This document shows, in pieces, positions 35,396 through 44,195 of a stretch of DNA of 64,000 bases. The position numbers and the translations under genes are program-made. Below the pieces are notes generated by a model that saw only the letters and a program-made list of their open reading frames with translations, was not told the origin of the DNA and ran no database searches. The DNA lies in the NCBI RefSeq assembly GCF_001424545.1, contig NZ_LMQL01000011.1:38593-102592 (forward strand), given 5' to 3'. How positions within the stretch are numbered: the stretch's first letter is position 1; every line of letters begins with the position of its first letter. This DNA comes from Ramlibacter sp. Leaf400. GTDB lineage: Bacteria > Pseudomonadota > Gammaproteobacteria > Burkholderiales > Burkholderiaceae_C.

Positions 35396-37303
35396 TCAGC
35401 TCTTGCTGGCAATGTCCCCGGAAAGGCGATCGACGAAGGCCTGGAGGGGCATTGCACCGAGGTCCTGGTTGCCCCGGGCGCGCACTGCGACGGCACCTGC
35501 CGCCTTTTCCTTGTCGCCGACGACCAGGATGTAAGGCAGCTTCTGCAGCGAATGCTCCCGTATTTTATACGTGATCTTCTCGTTGCGAAGGTCGAGCTCT
35601 ACCCTAAACCCTTGATTCTGCAGAGTTTTCGCAACCTCGCGGGCCCAATCGGCCTGTCCGTCCGTGATGTTGAGCACCGCCACCTGCACCGGCGCCAGCC
35701 AGGCCGGCAACGCGCCGGCATGGTTTTCGACCAGCATGCCGATGAAGCGTTCCAGGCTGCCGACGATGGCCCGGTGCAGCATGACCGGGTGCGCGCGGCC
35801 GCTGGTCTCCGTCACGTACTCGGCGCCCAGGCGCTCGGCCGTGTTGAAGTCCACCTGCATGGTGCCGCACTGCCACTGGCGGCCCAGCGCGTCCTTGAGC
35901 GTGTACTCGATCTTGGGGCCGTAGAAGGCGCCGTCGCCGGGCGAGACCACGAAATCCACGCCGGAGCGCCGCAGCGCCTCCATGACCGCGTGTTCGGCCT
36001 TGTCCCAGAGCTCGTCGGAGCCGACCCGGTTCTCCGGCCGCGTGGCGACCTTGTAGAGGATGTCCGTGAAGCCGAAGTCCCGGTAGACCTGCTGGAGCTT
36101 CGCCGTGTACGCCACGCACTCGTCCAGGATCTGGTCTTCCGTGACGAACGCGTGGCCGTCGTCCTGCGTGAAGCCGCGCACCCGCATGATCCCGTGCAGC
36201 GCCCCGGAGGGCTCGTTGCGGTGGCACTGGCCGAACTCGCCGTAGCGCAGCGGCAGGTCGCGGTAACTGCGCAGCGACGACTTGAAGATGAGGACATGCC
36301 CCGGGCAGTTCATCGGCTTGAGCGCGTAGTCCCGCTTCTCGCTCTCGGTCGTGAACATGTTCTCGCGGTAGTTCTGCCAGTGGCCCGTCTTCTCCCACAG
36401 GCTCTTGTCCAGGATCTGCGGGCCCTTGACCTCCTGGTAGCCCGTGTCCTTGTAGACCTGGCGCATGTACTGCTCGACCTGCTGCCAGATGGCCCAGCCC
36501 TTGGGATGCCAGAACACCACGCCGGGCGCCACGTCGTCGATGTGGAACAGGTCCAGCTCGCGCCCCAGCCGCCGGTGGTCACGCTTTTCCGCCTCCTCCA
36601 GCATGTGCAGGTGCTGCTGCAGCTCTTCCTTGCTGGCCCAGGCCGTGCCGTAGATGCGCTGCAGCATCTCGTTGCGGTGGTCGCCGCGCCAGTAGGCGCC
36701 GGCCACCTTCATCAGCTTGAAATGCTTCAGCTTGCCCGTGCTGGGCACGTGCGGGCCGCGGCACAGGTCCTCGAATGAGCCCTCCCGGTACAGCGAGACT
36801 TCCTCGTTGCTGGGGATGCTGGCGATGATCTCGGCCTTGTAGTGCTCGCCCAGGCCCTTGAAGTACTCGACCGCCGCATCGCGCGGCAGCACCCGGCGCG
36901 CCACCGGCTCGTCCTTGGCCACCAGCTCGGCCATGCGCTTCTCGATCGCCTGCAGGTCCTCCGGCGTGAAGGGCCGCTTGTACGAGAAGTCGTAGTAGAA
37001 GCCGTTCTCCACCACCGGGCCGATGGTGACCTGGGCCTCGGGGAAAAGCTCCTTGACGGCGTAGGCCAGCAGGTGCGCCGTCGAGTGCCGGATCACGTCC
37101 AGGCCGTCGGCGTCCTTGGCCGTGATGATGGAGACGGGCGCATCGCGGTCCACCGTGTAGGAGGTGTCGACAACCTTGCCGTCCACCTTGCCGGCGAGGG
37201 CGGCCTTGGCCAGGCCGGCGCCGATGGAAGCGGCGATGTCGGCCACCGTGACGGGGCCCGGGTACTCCCGGCGCGAGCCGTCGGGAAGCGTGATCGAGAT
37301 CAT
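35396..37303 (-). CDS. thrS: threonyl-tRNA synthetase
   Basis: A 635-residue class II synthetase with the TGS domain (1-62), the second editing-associated domain, and the catalytic core. The core has zinc-ligand contexts [15 protein letters not shown] and [20 protein letters not shown], motif 2 TQDDGHAF, motif 3 [15 protein letters not shown], and a C-terminal anticodon-binding domain (PVQVAVLNI onwards). It heads the translation gene block thrS-infC-rpmI-rplT. Its leader contains a terminator-like hairpin and a complementary upstream segment. Confidence 0.96.
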   Translation of the reverse strand: MISITLPDGSRREYPGPVTVADIAASIGAGLAKAALAGKVDGKVVDTSYTVDRDAPVSIITAKDADGLDVIRHSTAHLLAYAVKELFPEAQVTIGPVVENGFYYDFSYKRPFTPEDLQAIEKRMAELVAKDEPVARRVLPRDAAVEYFKGLGEHYKAEIIASIPSNEEVSLYREGSFEDLCRGPHVPSTGKLKHFKLMKVAGAYWRGDHRNEMLQRIYGTAWASKEELQQHLHMLEEAEKRDHRRLGRELDLFHIDDVAPGVVFWHPKGWAIWQQVEQYMRQVYKDTGYQEVKGPQILDKSLWEKTGHWQNYRENMFTTESEKRDYALKPMNCPGHVLIFKSSLRSYRDLPLRYGEFGQCHRNEPSGALHGIMRVRGFTQDDGHAFVTEDQILDECVAYTAKLQQVYRDFGFTDILYKVATRPENRVGSDELWDKAEHAVMEALRRSGVDFVVSPGDGAFYGPKIEYTLKDALGRQWQCGTMQVDFNTAERLGAEYVTETSGRAHPVMLHRAIVGSLERFIGMLVENHAGALPAWLAPVQVAVLNITDGQADWAREVAKTLQNQGFRVELDLRNEKITYKIREHSLQKLPYILVVGDKEKAAGAVAVRARGNQDLGAMPLQAFVDRLSGDIASKS

Positions 37304-37411
37304 GGGTGCAAGCTCCAGCGAGACGAAAAACGAAAAGCGCGGCCTGTAGCCGCGCTCTTGCTGGAAACCGAGGTTCTTTCGGACGCGCGACTACCCGGCC
37401 GCTACAGGGCC
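37304..37411 (-). promoter_or_regulatory. thrS leader with candidate attenuator
   Basis: A perfect 8-bp stem AGCGCGGC-TACAG-GCCGCGCT (37336-37356) is followed on the minus strand by TTTCGTTTTTCG, which resembles an intrinsic terminator about 33 nt before the start codon. The upstream segment at 37401-37408 (GCTACAGG on plus) is exactly complementary to 37343-37350 within the terminator, so an alternative antiterminator pairing is possible. Confidence 0.45.
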
Positions 37412-37494
37412 GTGGTTCCTTCCGGAGTAGTTCGCGGTGTCATAACCGAAGCTGCCTTTCTCGCCCTTGTTGTGCCTTGGGGAAGGCCCCGATT

Positions 37495-39342
37495 CTAACT
37501 GCTCGCCGCCGGGGGCGCAGCCGGGCGTCCGCGCGGCAGGATGAGGATGAACTCCGCCCCGCAGCCCAGGCCGTCGCTGCGCGCCTCGATCCGTCCGCCG
37601 TGCAGTTCGGCCAGCCGGGCCGCCAGGCTGAGGCCGATGCCCAGGCCGCCGCCCTTGGCATTGCGGTCGACCTGCACGAACAGCTCGAACACCTCGCGCA
37701 GCTGCTGCGGCGACAGCCCCAAGCCGTTGTCCCGGACTGCGATGCGCACCGTGTCCCCGTCGGCGTTCGCCTCGACCTCGATCCGGCCGCCTTCAGGCGT
37801 GTAGTGGGCGGCGTTGTTCAAGAGATTGGTCAGGATCTGCGCCACGCGGGTCGGGTCGCATTCGATCTCCACCGCCCCGTCGATCGGCGACACCACCAGC
37901 TCGTGCCGCCGCCGCTCGAACAGCGGCCGGCTGGTCTCCACCGCCGACTCCAGCACGTCCCCCGCGCTGACGCGCTGCCACTGCAGCGCGATCTTGCCGC
38001 GCGAGATGCGCGAGACGTCCAGCAGGTCGTCCACCAGCCGCACCAGGTGCCGCAGCTGGCGCTGGGCGATGTCGCGGGAGCGCTGCGCCAGGCCCGGGTC
38101 GGGCGCGCGCTGCAGGATCTCCAGCGCGTTGCGGATGGGCGCGAGCGGATTGCGCAGCTCGTGGGCCAGCACCGCCAGGAATTCGTCCTTGCGCTGCTCG
38201 CTTTCGCGCTGCCGGCCGTACAGCTCCTCCAGCTGCTGCGCGCGCTCGCGCGCACGCTCCTCGCTGGCGTGCAGCGCCAGTTCGTTGGCGCGGCGCTCCA
38301 GGGCCGCCTGCTCCGCATCCTGCCGCGCCCGCGCCTGCACCAGCGTGATCCAGGCCAGCAGCACGCTGGCCGCCAGCGACACCACCACCAGCCAGGGCAC
38401 CAGCCGCCAGTGCGACAGCGCCTCGAAGGCCGGCCGGCTGCTCATGACCAGCAGCCAGGGGCGGCCGGCGACGTCCAGCTGCCGGGTGGACGCGTGGGCC
38501 GGCGGCTGGCTGGAAGTTTCGGCCGTGGACCACATCAGCGCCTCCGGCTCCTGGGCGGTGCCGTCGTACAGCTCCAGGTCGACCTCGCGCACGCCGTTGC
38601 CGCGCACGCCGTGCAGCAGGTCGCCCACCCGCAGCGGTGCGTAGACGAAGCCCTGCAGCTCGCGCCTCCGCTCTTCCTGCGACCGCGGCGCGGCCCCGCC
38701 CCGGTACACCGGCAGGTAGATCAGGAAGCCGGCCTGCTTGCTCGCGTCGATCTCCTGGACCAGGATCACCTTGCCCGATGCCGCGGCCGCCCCCGTGTCC
38801 CGCGCGTGGGCCATGGCCGCGCGCCGCGTCGGCTCGGTGAACATGTCGTAGCCGATCGCCGCCTGGTTGCGCTCGTCCAGCGGTTCCAGGAAGACGATGG
38901 CGTGGTACTCCTCGCGCGGCCCGGCCGGCCAGACCCGCAGCGGCGGGTCGTCGCCGTCGCGCACCACGGCCTCGCCCGCCGCACCGGGGCCGACCCGCGC
39001 CGTGTAGCCGATGCCCTGGATGCCGGGGTAGCGCTCCCGCAAGCCCAGCTGGGCGACGTAGTCGCGGAACTGCTCCCGGCTGACCTCGCCGCGCGCGGCA
39101 AACAGGCCGGCCGCGCCCTGCAGCAGCGTGGTGGTGGTGTCGATGCGCTCGCGGATGGCGTCGGCTGTGCGCGTGGCCTCGGCCTCGAACGCGGCCTTGT
39201 CTCGTGCGCTGATCGAGCGGGTGACCGAGGCCAGCAGCACGGCCGTCAACAGCAGGGCCAGCAGGAAGACGAATGTCGGCACCACCCAGGGGCGGTGCGG
39301 GTGCGGGGCGTGGGGATCGGGAGGAAGCGGCTGCGCGGTCAC
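37495..39342 (-). CDS. CHASE-domain sensor histidine kinase
   Basis: About 615 residues. An N-terminal TM (WVVPTFVFLLALLLTAVLL) precedes a periplasmic CHASE domain (GLRERYPGIQGIGYTARV, then LDERNQAAIGYDMFTEPTRRAA). A second TM (LVPWLVVVSLAASVLLAWI) leads to HisKA with [20 protein letters not shown] (phosphoacceptor His) and HATPase (LLNNAAHYTPEGG, GLGIGLSLAARLAELHGG). There is no receiver domain and no response regulator gene adjacent, so it is orphan. The start is uncertain: GTG at 39342 is preferred because an ATG at 39435 lies inside the aceA terminator. Confidence 0.88.
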   Translation of the reverse strand: MTAQPLPPDPHAPHPHRPWVVPTFVFLLALLLTAVLLASVTRSISARDKAAFEAEATRTADAIRERIDTTTTLLQGAAGLFAARGEVSREQFRDYVAQLGLRERYPGIQGIGYTARVGPGAAGEAVVRDGDDPPLRVWPAGPREEYHAIVFLEPLDERNQAAIGYDMFTEPTRRAAMAHARDTGAAAASGKVILVQEIDASKQAGFLIYLPVYRGGAAPRSQEERRRELQGFVYAPLRVGDLLHGVRGNGVREVDLELYDGTAQEPEALMWSTAETSSQPPAHASTRQLDVAGRPWLLVMSSRPAFEALSHWRLVPWLVVVSLAASVLLAWITLVQARARQDAEQAALERRANELALHASEERARERAQQLEELYGRQRESEQRKDEFLAVLAHELRNPLAPIRNALEILQRAPDPGLAQRSRDIAQRQLRHLVRLVDDLLDVSRISRGKIALQWQRVSAGDVLESAVETSRPLFERRRHELVVSPIDGAVEIECDPTRVAQILTNLLNNAAHYTPEGGRIEVEANADGDTVRIAVRDNGLGLSPQQLREVFELFVQVDRNAKGGGLGIGLSLAARLAELHGGRIEARSDGLGCGAEFILILPRGRPAAPPAASS

Positions 39343-39407
39343 GACGGGAAGCGCGGGGCAGTCGCCGCCCTGCACGGATGGATCGGAAATCCTACGCCCG
39401 CGCCCAT

Positions 39408-39442
39408 GAAAAAGGGGCCGGCACGCAAAGCGCACCGGCCCC
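39408..39442 (-). terminator. terminator of aceA
   Basis: The stem GGGGCCGG / CCGGCCCC (39414-39421 and 39435-39442) is followed on the minus strand by a T-run (TTTTT at 39409-39413). It lies 21 bp past the aceA stop. Confidence 0.85.
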
Positions 39443-39462
39443 GGCTCGACCGTGGAAGACGG

Positions 39463-40788
39463 TCAGGCGGCTTTCTTCTCGTCGAAGAACTGGGCGTCCT
39501 CGGTGGACCCCTTCAGGGCGGCGGTGGAGGCTTCCCTCTCGATCGTGGTGGTGACGGCGTCGAAGTAGCCGGTGCCCACCTCGCGCTGGTGCTTGACCGC
39601 GGTGAAGCCCTTCTCGGCGGCGGCGAACTCGGCCTGCTGCAGTTCGACGAAGGCGCTCATCTGGTTGCGCGCGTAGCCGTAGGCCAGGTTGAACATCGAG
39701 TAGTTCAGGCTGTGGAAGCCGGCCAGGGTGATGAACTGGAACTTGTAGCCCATGGCGCCCAGTTCCTTCTGGAACTTGGCGATGGTGGCGTCGTCCAGGT
39801 TCTTCTTCCAGTTGAACGAGGGCGAGCAGTTGTAGGCCAGCAGCTTGCCGGGGAACTTGGCGTGGATGGCATCGGCGAAGTCCTTGGCGAACTTCAGGTC
39901 CGGCGTGCCGGTCTCGCACCAGATCAGGTCGGCGTACTCGGCGTAGGCCAGGCCACGGCTGATCGCCTGCTCCACGCCGTTGCGGCTGCGGTAGAAGCCT
40001 TCGATCGTGCGCTCGCCGGTGAAGAAGGGCTTGTCGTTCTCGTCGACGTCGCTGGTCACCAGGTCGGCCGCTTCGGCGTCGGTGCGGGCCAGCAGCACGG
40101 TGGGCGTGCCCATCACGTCGGCCGCCAGGCGCGCCGCCACCAGCTTGGACACCGCTTCCCGCGTGGGCACCAGGACCTTGCCGCCCATGTGGCCGCACTT
40201 CTTGGCGGCGGCCAGCTGGTCCTCGAAGTGCACGCCGGCGGCGCCCGACTCGATCATGGCCTTCATCAGCTCGAAGGCGTTCAGCACGCCGCCGAAGCCG
40301 GCCTCGGCATCGGCCACGATGGGCGCGAAGTAGTCCACGTAGCCTTCGTCGCCGGGGACCTTGCCCTCGCTCCACTGGATCTGGTCGGCGCGCTGGAAGG
40401 TGCTGTTGATGCGGCGCACGACCTTGGGCACGGAATCCACCGAGTACAGCGACTGGTCGGGGTACATCTCGCCGTTGCTGTTGGCGTCGCCCGCCACCTG
40501 CCAGCCGGACAGGTAGATCGCCTTCAGGCCGGCCTTGACCTGCTGCATCGCCTGGTTGCCCGTCAGGGCGCCCAGCGAGTTGACGAAGGGCTCGGTGTTG
40601 ATCAGGTTCCAGAGCTTCTCCGCGCCGCGCTTGGCCAGCGTGTGCTCGATCTGCAGCGAGCCGCGCAGCCGCACCACGTCGGCGGCGCTGTAGCCGCGCT
40701 TGATGCCCTTCCAGCGCGGGTTCTCCGCCCAGTCCTTCTCCAGTTGGGCGATCTGCTGCTCGCGGCTGAGGTGCGTCCAGTTGCTCAT
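39463..40788 (-). CDS. aceA: isocitrate lyase
   Basis: A 441-residue glyoxylate-shunt enzyme that splits isocitrate to glyoxylate and succinate. The catalytic loop [13 protein letters not shown] carries the Cys of the KKCGH signature. Other motifs are [38 protein letters not shown] and [13 protein letters not shown]. The ATG at 40788 is followed by [19 protein letters not shown], the usual beginning. It allows growth on acetate, fatty acids and PHB. Two GTCTTnnnnAAGAC palindromes lie 72-115 bp upstream. Confidence 0.96.
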   Translation of the reverse strand: MSNWTHLSREQQIAQLEKDWAENPRWKGIKRGYSAADVVRLRGSLQIEHTLAKRGAEKLWNLINTEPFVNSLGALTGNQAMQQVKAGLKAIYLSGWQVAGDANSNGEMYPDQSLYSVDSVPKVVRRINSTFQRADQIQWSEGKVPGDEGYVDYFAPIVADAEAGFGGVLNAFELMKAMIESGAAGVHFEDQLAAAKKCGHMGGKVLVPTREAVSKLVAARLAADVMGTPTVLLARTDAEAADLVTSDVDENDKPFFTGERTIEGFYRSRNGVEQAISRGLAYAEYADLIWCETGTPDLKFAKDFADAIHAKFPGKLLAYNCSPSFNWKKNLDDATIAKFQKELGAMGYKFQFITLAGFHSLNYSMFNLAYGYARNQMSAFVELQQAEFAAAEKGFTAVKHQREVGTGYFDAVTTTIEREASTAALKGSTEDAQFFDEKKAA

Positions 40789-41101
40789 GGTTTTCACTCC
40801 GGTCAGGGGTTGGTTGTTGGAAAGCCGTTCGGCGCATCGGCCGCTGGAGAGCACTTTAAGTCTTGTACAAGACTTCGTGTGGCTCTTGTGTCTTATAGAA
40901 GACTATTTATTTTTTCGTTCCCCGACAGCCACTTATCGAAGGAATTTCGCAATGCGGCAACCACATTCTCATATTGGGAAAATTTGCCGCGCTGCAGCAT
41001 CTACTCTTTTCGCGATGCGGAACGCATTGGCGAACCGATGAAATGCCGCGTCCGATGGCAAGCCGCTCGCTCGGGCAAGATGCGCGCTTTTTCGCCACCC
41101 C
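40789..41101. promoter_or_regulatory. aceA/EamA divergent intergenic region
   Basis: This 313-bp gene-free spacer holds two GTCTTnnnnAAGAC palindromes, at 40860-40873 (perfect, GTCTTGTACAAGAC) and 40890-40903 (GTCTTATAGAAGAC). Their centres are exactly 30 bp apart, near aceA. Two copies of TTCGCRATGCGG start at 40946 and 41009, near the EamA gene; the second lies within a larger dyad (TTCGC..ATGC..GCAT..GCGAA). No small RNA or ORF is convincing here. Confidence 0.55.
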
Positions 41102-41995
41102 GTGCCCCCCACCCTCCCCCGCTGGCTCGCCTGCGCCTGCCTGGCCCTCAGCATGTCGCTGGTGGGCAGCTACGTGGCCCTGTCCAAGCCGCTGGTGGCG
41201 GCCATCCCGGTCTTCCTGCTCGCCTGGCTGCGCTTCGGCATCGGCGCCGTGGCCATGCTGCATTGGCTGCCGCGGCCCGCGAACGAGCGGCCGCTGTCGA
41301 CGGACACCCGGCGCCTGCTGTTCCTCGAATCCTTCCTGGGCAACTTCCTGTTCTCCATCTGCATGCTGTTCGGCGTCAGCATGACCAGCGCGGTGTCGGC
41401 CGGCGTGATCATGGCGTCGATCCCGGCCGTGGTCGCGGTGATGAGCTGGGTGTTCCTGCGCGAGCGGGTGGCGCCCCGCGTCTGGGTGGCCGTCGCCTGC
41501 GCGGTCGGCGGCATCGCGGTGCTGGCGCTGGGGAAGTCCGACGCGGCCGGCGGCCGGACCGCCTGGCTGGGCAACCTGCTGGTCGTCGGCGCCGTGCTGT
41601 GCGAAGCCGCCTATGCCGTGATCGGCAAGAAGCTCACCGGGGCGCTGGGCCCGCGGCGCATCAGCGCCATCGTCAACCTCTGGGGCCTGCTGCTGGTGAC
41701 GCCGTTCGGCCTGTGGCAGGCCGCCTCGTTCGACTTCGCGGCGCCGGCGGCGTCGACCTGGATGCTTCTGCTTTTCTACTCGCTGGCGGCCAGCGTGTGG
41801 AGCGTGTGGCTCTGGATGACAGGCCTGCGGCACCTGCCCGCGGCCATGGCCGGCGTGTTCACCGTGATGCTGCCGATCTCGGCCGCCCTGGTCGGCGTCC
41901 TGCTGCTCGGCGAGCCCTTCGGCGCCCTGCAGGCCGCGGCCTTCGCGCTGGCCCTGGCCGGCGTGCTGCTGGCCACGCTGCCGTTCAGGCGCTGA
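41102..41995 (+). CDS. DMT-superfamily (EamA) transporter
   Basis: 297 residues with ten predicted TM helices in two EamA repeats. Repeat 1 ends near MSWVFLRERVAPRVWVAVAC; repeat 2 near VLLLGEPFGALQAAAFALAL. Such proteins export metabolites or amino acids. The start is GTG at 41102, the only start consistent with the first TM helix; no clear ribosome-binding site precedes it. It is divergent from aceA and convergent with the Lrp regulator gene. Confidence 0.85.
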   Translation: MPPTLPRWLACACLALSMSLVGSYVALSKPLVAAIPVFLLAWLRFGIGAVAMLHWLPRPANERPLSTDTRRLLFLESFLGNFLFSICMLFGVSMTSAVSAGVIMASIPAVVAVMSWVFLRERVAPRVWVAVACAVGGIAVLALGKSDAAGGRTAWLGNLLVVGAVLCEAAYAVIGKKLTGALGPRRISAIVNLWGLLLVTPFGLWQAASFDFAAPAASTWMLLLFYSLAASVWSVWLWMTGLRHLPAAMAGVFTVMLPISAALVGVLLLGEPFGALQAAAFALALAGVLLATLPFRR

Positions 41996-42014
41996 CGCCG
42001 GCTTCGGGGCCCGC

Positions 42015-42518
42015 TCAGCGCCCCGTCACCTTCCGGATCGGCGGCCGGATGTTCTCCCGGCGGGCGGGCAGCACGTTCGCGTTCTCGCGCGGCATGTTGA
42101 GCACGATGGACGTGGACGTCTCCGTGAGGATGCAGAACCGGGTGACCACGGCGTCCAGGTGCTCGACGTCGATGACGGCGATCTCCAGGATCCAGCTGTC
42201 CTCGCCGGTGACGTTGAAGGCGTTCACCACCTCCGGCGTCTGTTCGATCAGCTTGACCACCCGCGCGTACTCCACCCGCCCCACCCGCACGATGGCTCGG
42301 ATGCCGTAGCCCAGGCGCTGGTAGTCGACCACGGCGCGGTAGCCCTTGATCACCCCCTGCAGTTCCAGCTTGCGCACCCGCTCCGTCACCGCGGGCTGGC
42401 TCAGGTGCACCCGCCGGCCGAGTTCGGCCATGCTGATTCGCGCGTCCTGCTGGAGTTCGGCCAGGATCCGGCTGTCGTAGGCGTCGATTTCAGGAACTTC
42501 GGTCGGCATGGCGATCAA
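42015..42518 (-). CDS. Lrp/AsnC-family transcriptional regulator
   Basis: A 167-residue protein. The N-terminal HTH reads DAYDSRILAELQQDARISMAELGRRVHLSQPAVTERVRKLE (split across 12-53). The C-terminal RAM ligand-binding domain (VGRVEYARVVKLIEQTPEVV...) follows. Either ATG 42518 or 42509 may be used. It is divergent from the EamA gene at 42602 (83 bp between starts), so it most likely controls that exporter in response to an amino acid. A pair of GTCCGCG direct repeats 10 bp apart is in the spacer. Confidence 0.92.
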   Translation of the reverse strand: MIAMPTEVPEIDAYDSRILAELQQDARISMAELGRRVHLSQPAVTERVRKLELQGVIKGYRAVVDYQRLGYGIRAIVRVGRVEYARVVKLIEQTPEVVNAFNVTGEDSWILEIAVIDVEHLDAVVTRFCILTETSTSIVLNMPRENANVLPARRENIRPPIRKVTGR

Positions 42519-42601
42519 CCTTCAAAAACAAGGCGGGGGTCCGCGCGTGTCCGCGAATTGTGCATGGATTCAGGGTGTTCGGCCTCCTACGATCCTTCGC
42601 C

Positions 42602-43510
42602 ATGAACACCCGGTCCGCACCCTTCGCCCCGTCCTTGCCCGCCCGCAACCTGGTGGTGCCGGCGCTGCTCGCCTGCTACCTGGTGTGGGGCTCCACCTAC
42701 CTGGCCATCCGCTGGGCGCTGGAGAGCTTTCCGCCGTTCTTCCAGATGGGCACGCGCTTCCTGTTCGCCGGCGCGCTGCTCCTCGCCTGGGTGACGGTCC
42801 GTGGCGGCCCCTGGCCCAGCCTGCCGCAATGGCGCAACGCCGCGCTGGTCGGCACGCTGATGCTGGGCGCCGGCATGGGCCTGACCGCCAGCGCGGCGCA
42901 GCACGTGGGCTCGGGCCTAGTGGCGGCCTTCATCGCCGTAGTGCCGATGCTGGTGTGCCTCTGGGGCCTGCTGTTCGGCCAGAAGCCGGGGCGGATGGAG
43001 ATCGCCGGCATGGTGGTCGGACTGGCCGGCGTGCTGCTGCTGGTGCGCGGCGACGGCTTCGCGGCCACGCCGGCGGCCATTGCCAGCCTGGCGGCGGCGA
43101 CCCTGGCCTGGTCGCTCGGCTCGGTGCTGTCCACCACGCGCTCGCCGCTGGCGCCGGGCGCGGCCGGGTTCGCCAGCGAGATGCTGTGCGGCGGCGTGGC
43201 CCTGTTGGCGGTGTCGCTGGGCCTGGGCGAGCAGCCGCACTGGCCGCCGCAGCCGCTGGCCGCCGCGGCCTGGCTGTACCTGGTGGTGGCCGGCTCGCTG
43301 GTCGCCTTCAGCGCCTACCTGTACCTGCTGGCCCATGCCTCGCCCGCCCTCGCCACGAGCTACGCCTTCGTCAACCCGGCGATCGCCCTGCTGCTGGGCG
43401 TGACCCTCGCCGGCGAGGCGGTCAGCGGCGCCGAGTGGGGCGCCTGCGCCGTCGTCCTCACCGGGGTGGTGCTGATCTTCCGGGGCAAGGTGGCGCGCGA
43501 GGAGCGCTGA
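42602..43510 (+). CDS. DMT-superfamily (EamA) exporter
   Basis: 302 residues with ten TM helices. The N-terminal repeat has LLACYLVWGSTYLAIRWALE, typical of the YedA/RhaT-like EamA subgroup; the C-terminal repeat has TSYAFVNPAIALLLGVTLAGE. ATG 42602 is preferred over an upstream in-frame ATG (42560), which adds 14 residues before the TM region. The divergent Lrp gene suggests amino-acid efflux. Confidence 0.88.
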   Translation: MNTRSAPFAPSLPARNLVVPALLACYLVWGSTYLAIRWALESFPPFFQMGTRFLFAGALLLAWVTVRGGPWPSLPQWRNAALVGTLMLGAGMGLTASAAQHVGSGLVAAFIAVVPMLVCLWGLLFGQKPGRMEIAGMVVGLAGVLLLVRGDGFAATPAAIASLAAATLAWSLGSVLSTTRSPLAPGAAGFASEMLCGGVALLAVSLGLGEQPHWPPQPLAAAAWLYLVVAGSLVAFSAYLYLLAHASPALATSYAFVNPAIALLLGVTLAGEAVSGAEWGACAVVLTGVVLIFRGKVAREER

Positions 43511-43689
43511 CGCCTCCCTCCCCCAGAGGGGAAACGCCGCTCGCCAGCGGCGAAAAAAACGACAGCCCCCAGTGAAAAACGCTTCTCTCCCCTTGGAAAC
43601 GCGTTTCTTTCCCTTTAGCATCCGCCTTGCCAGTGGTAGCTAGCAATTTCCCACTGGTGATCACTCAACTTCTAGAAGGAAATTGAATC
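43511..43689 (+). promoter_or_regulatory. 5' region of histone-like/SWIB gene
   Basis: The 179-bp spacer contains a CGCCGCT-CGCC-AGCGGCG hairpin (about 43538-43555) followed by an A-run, and a CCAGTGG...CCACTGG dyad (43630-43657). A good AGAAGGAAA ribosome-binding site lies just before the ATG at 43690. The dyad may be an operator or a 5'UTR hairpin. Confidence 0.4.
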
Positions 43690-44133
43690 ATGGCAACTGC
43701 GAAAAAAGCGGCCGCGAAGAAGGCCCCGGCAAAGAAGGCGGCTCCGGCGAAGAAGGCCGTCGCCAAGAAGGCCCCGGCGAAGAAGGCGGCACCGGCCAAG
43801 AAGGCCGTGGCGAAGAAGGCCGCTCCGGCCAAGAAGGCTGCCCCGGCGAAGAAGGCTGTCGCCAAGAAGGCGCCCGCCAAGAAGCGCACCCCGAACGCCG
43901 CGTTCATGAAGCCGCTGACCCCCAGCCCCCAGCTGGCCGCGGTCGTGGGCAACCAGCCGATGCCCCGCACCGAAGTGGTCAGCAAGCTGTGGGCCTACAT
44001 CAAGAAGAACAAGCTGCAGGACTCGGTGAACAAGCGCATGGTCAACGCCGACGGCAAGCTGAAGGACATCTTCGGCAAGGCCCAGGTCTCGATGTTCGAG
44101 ATGGCCGGCCTGATCGGCAAGCACGTCAAATAA
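43690..44133 (+). CDS. histone H1-like N-terminus fused to SWIB/MDM2 domain
   Basis: 147 residues. Positions 1-65 are almost only Lys, Ala, Pro and Val in KKAAPAKKAV-type repeats, like bacterial histone H1 homologues and AlgP tails. Positions 68-147 form a SWIB domain (FMKPLTPSPQLAAVVG, SKLWAYIKKNKLQD, MVNADGKLKDIFGK, MFEMAGLIGKHVK). The tail should bind DNA nonspecifically; the SWIB module probably binds a protein or topoisomerase-like partner. It is monocistronic, with a strong ribosome-binding site and terminator, suggesting high expression. Confidence 0.92.
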   Translation: MATAKKAAAKKAPAKKAAPAKKAVAKKAPAKKAAPAKKAVAKKAAPAKKAAPAKKAVAKKAPAKKRTPNAAFMKPLTPSPQLAAVVGNQPMPRTEVVSKLWAYIKKNKLQDSVNKRMVNADGKLKDIFGKAQVSMFEMAGLIGKHVK

Positions 44134-44151
44134 GCTCGCCTCGCCGAAATG

Positions 44152-44179
44152 AAAAAGGGCCGCACACGCGGCCCTTTTT
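44152..44179. terminator. bidirectional terminator
   Basis: AAAAAGGGCCGC-ACAC-GCGGCCCTTTTT is a 7-bp GC stem with flanking A/T runs that extend it. It lies between the SWIB gene and the convergent ThDP-enzyme gene. Confidence 0.9.
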
Positions 44180-44195
44180 CATTGGCGCGGCGCCG

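Noticed and set aside
37304..37494. T-box riboswitch upstream of thrS
   Set aside because: No T-box consensus or specifier hairpin is recognisable, and T-boxes are not expected in betaproteobacteria. The simpler attenuator reading was kept as a hypothesis.
37306..42309. An open frame of about 1660 codons on the plus strand
   Set aside because: It covers the histidine kinase and aceA antisense and part of EamA out of frame. The protein composition is low-complexity and no family motif is seen.
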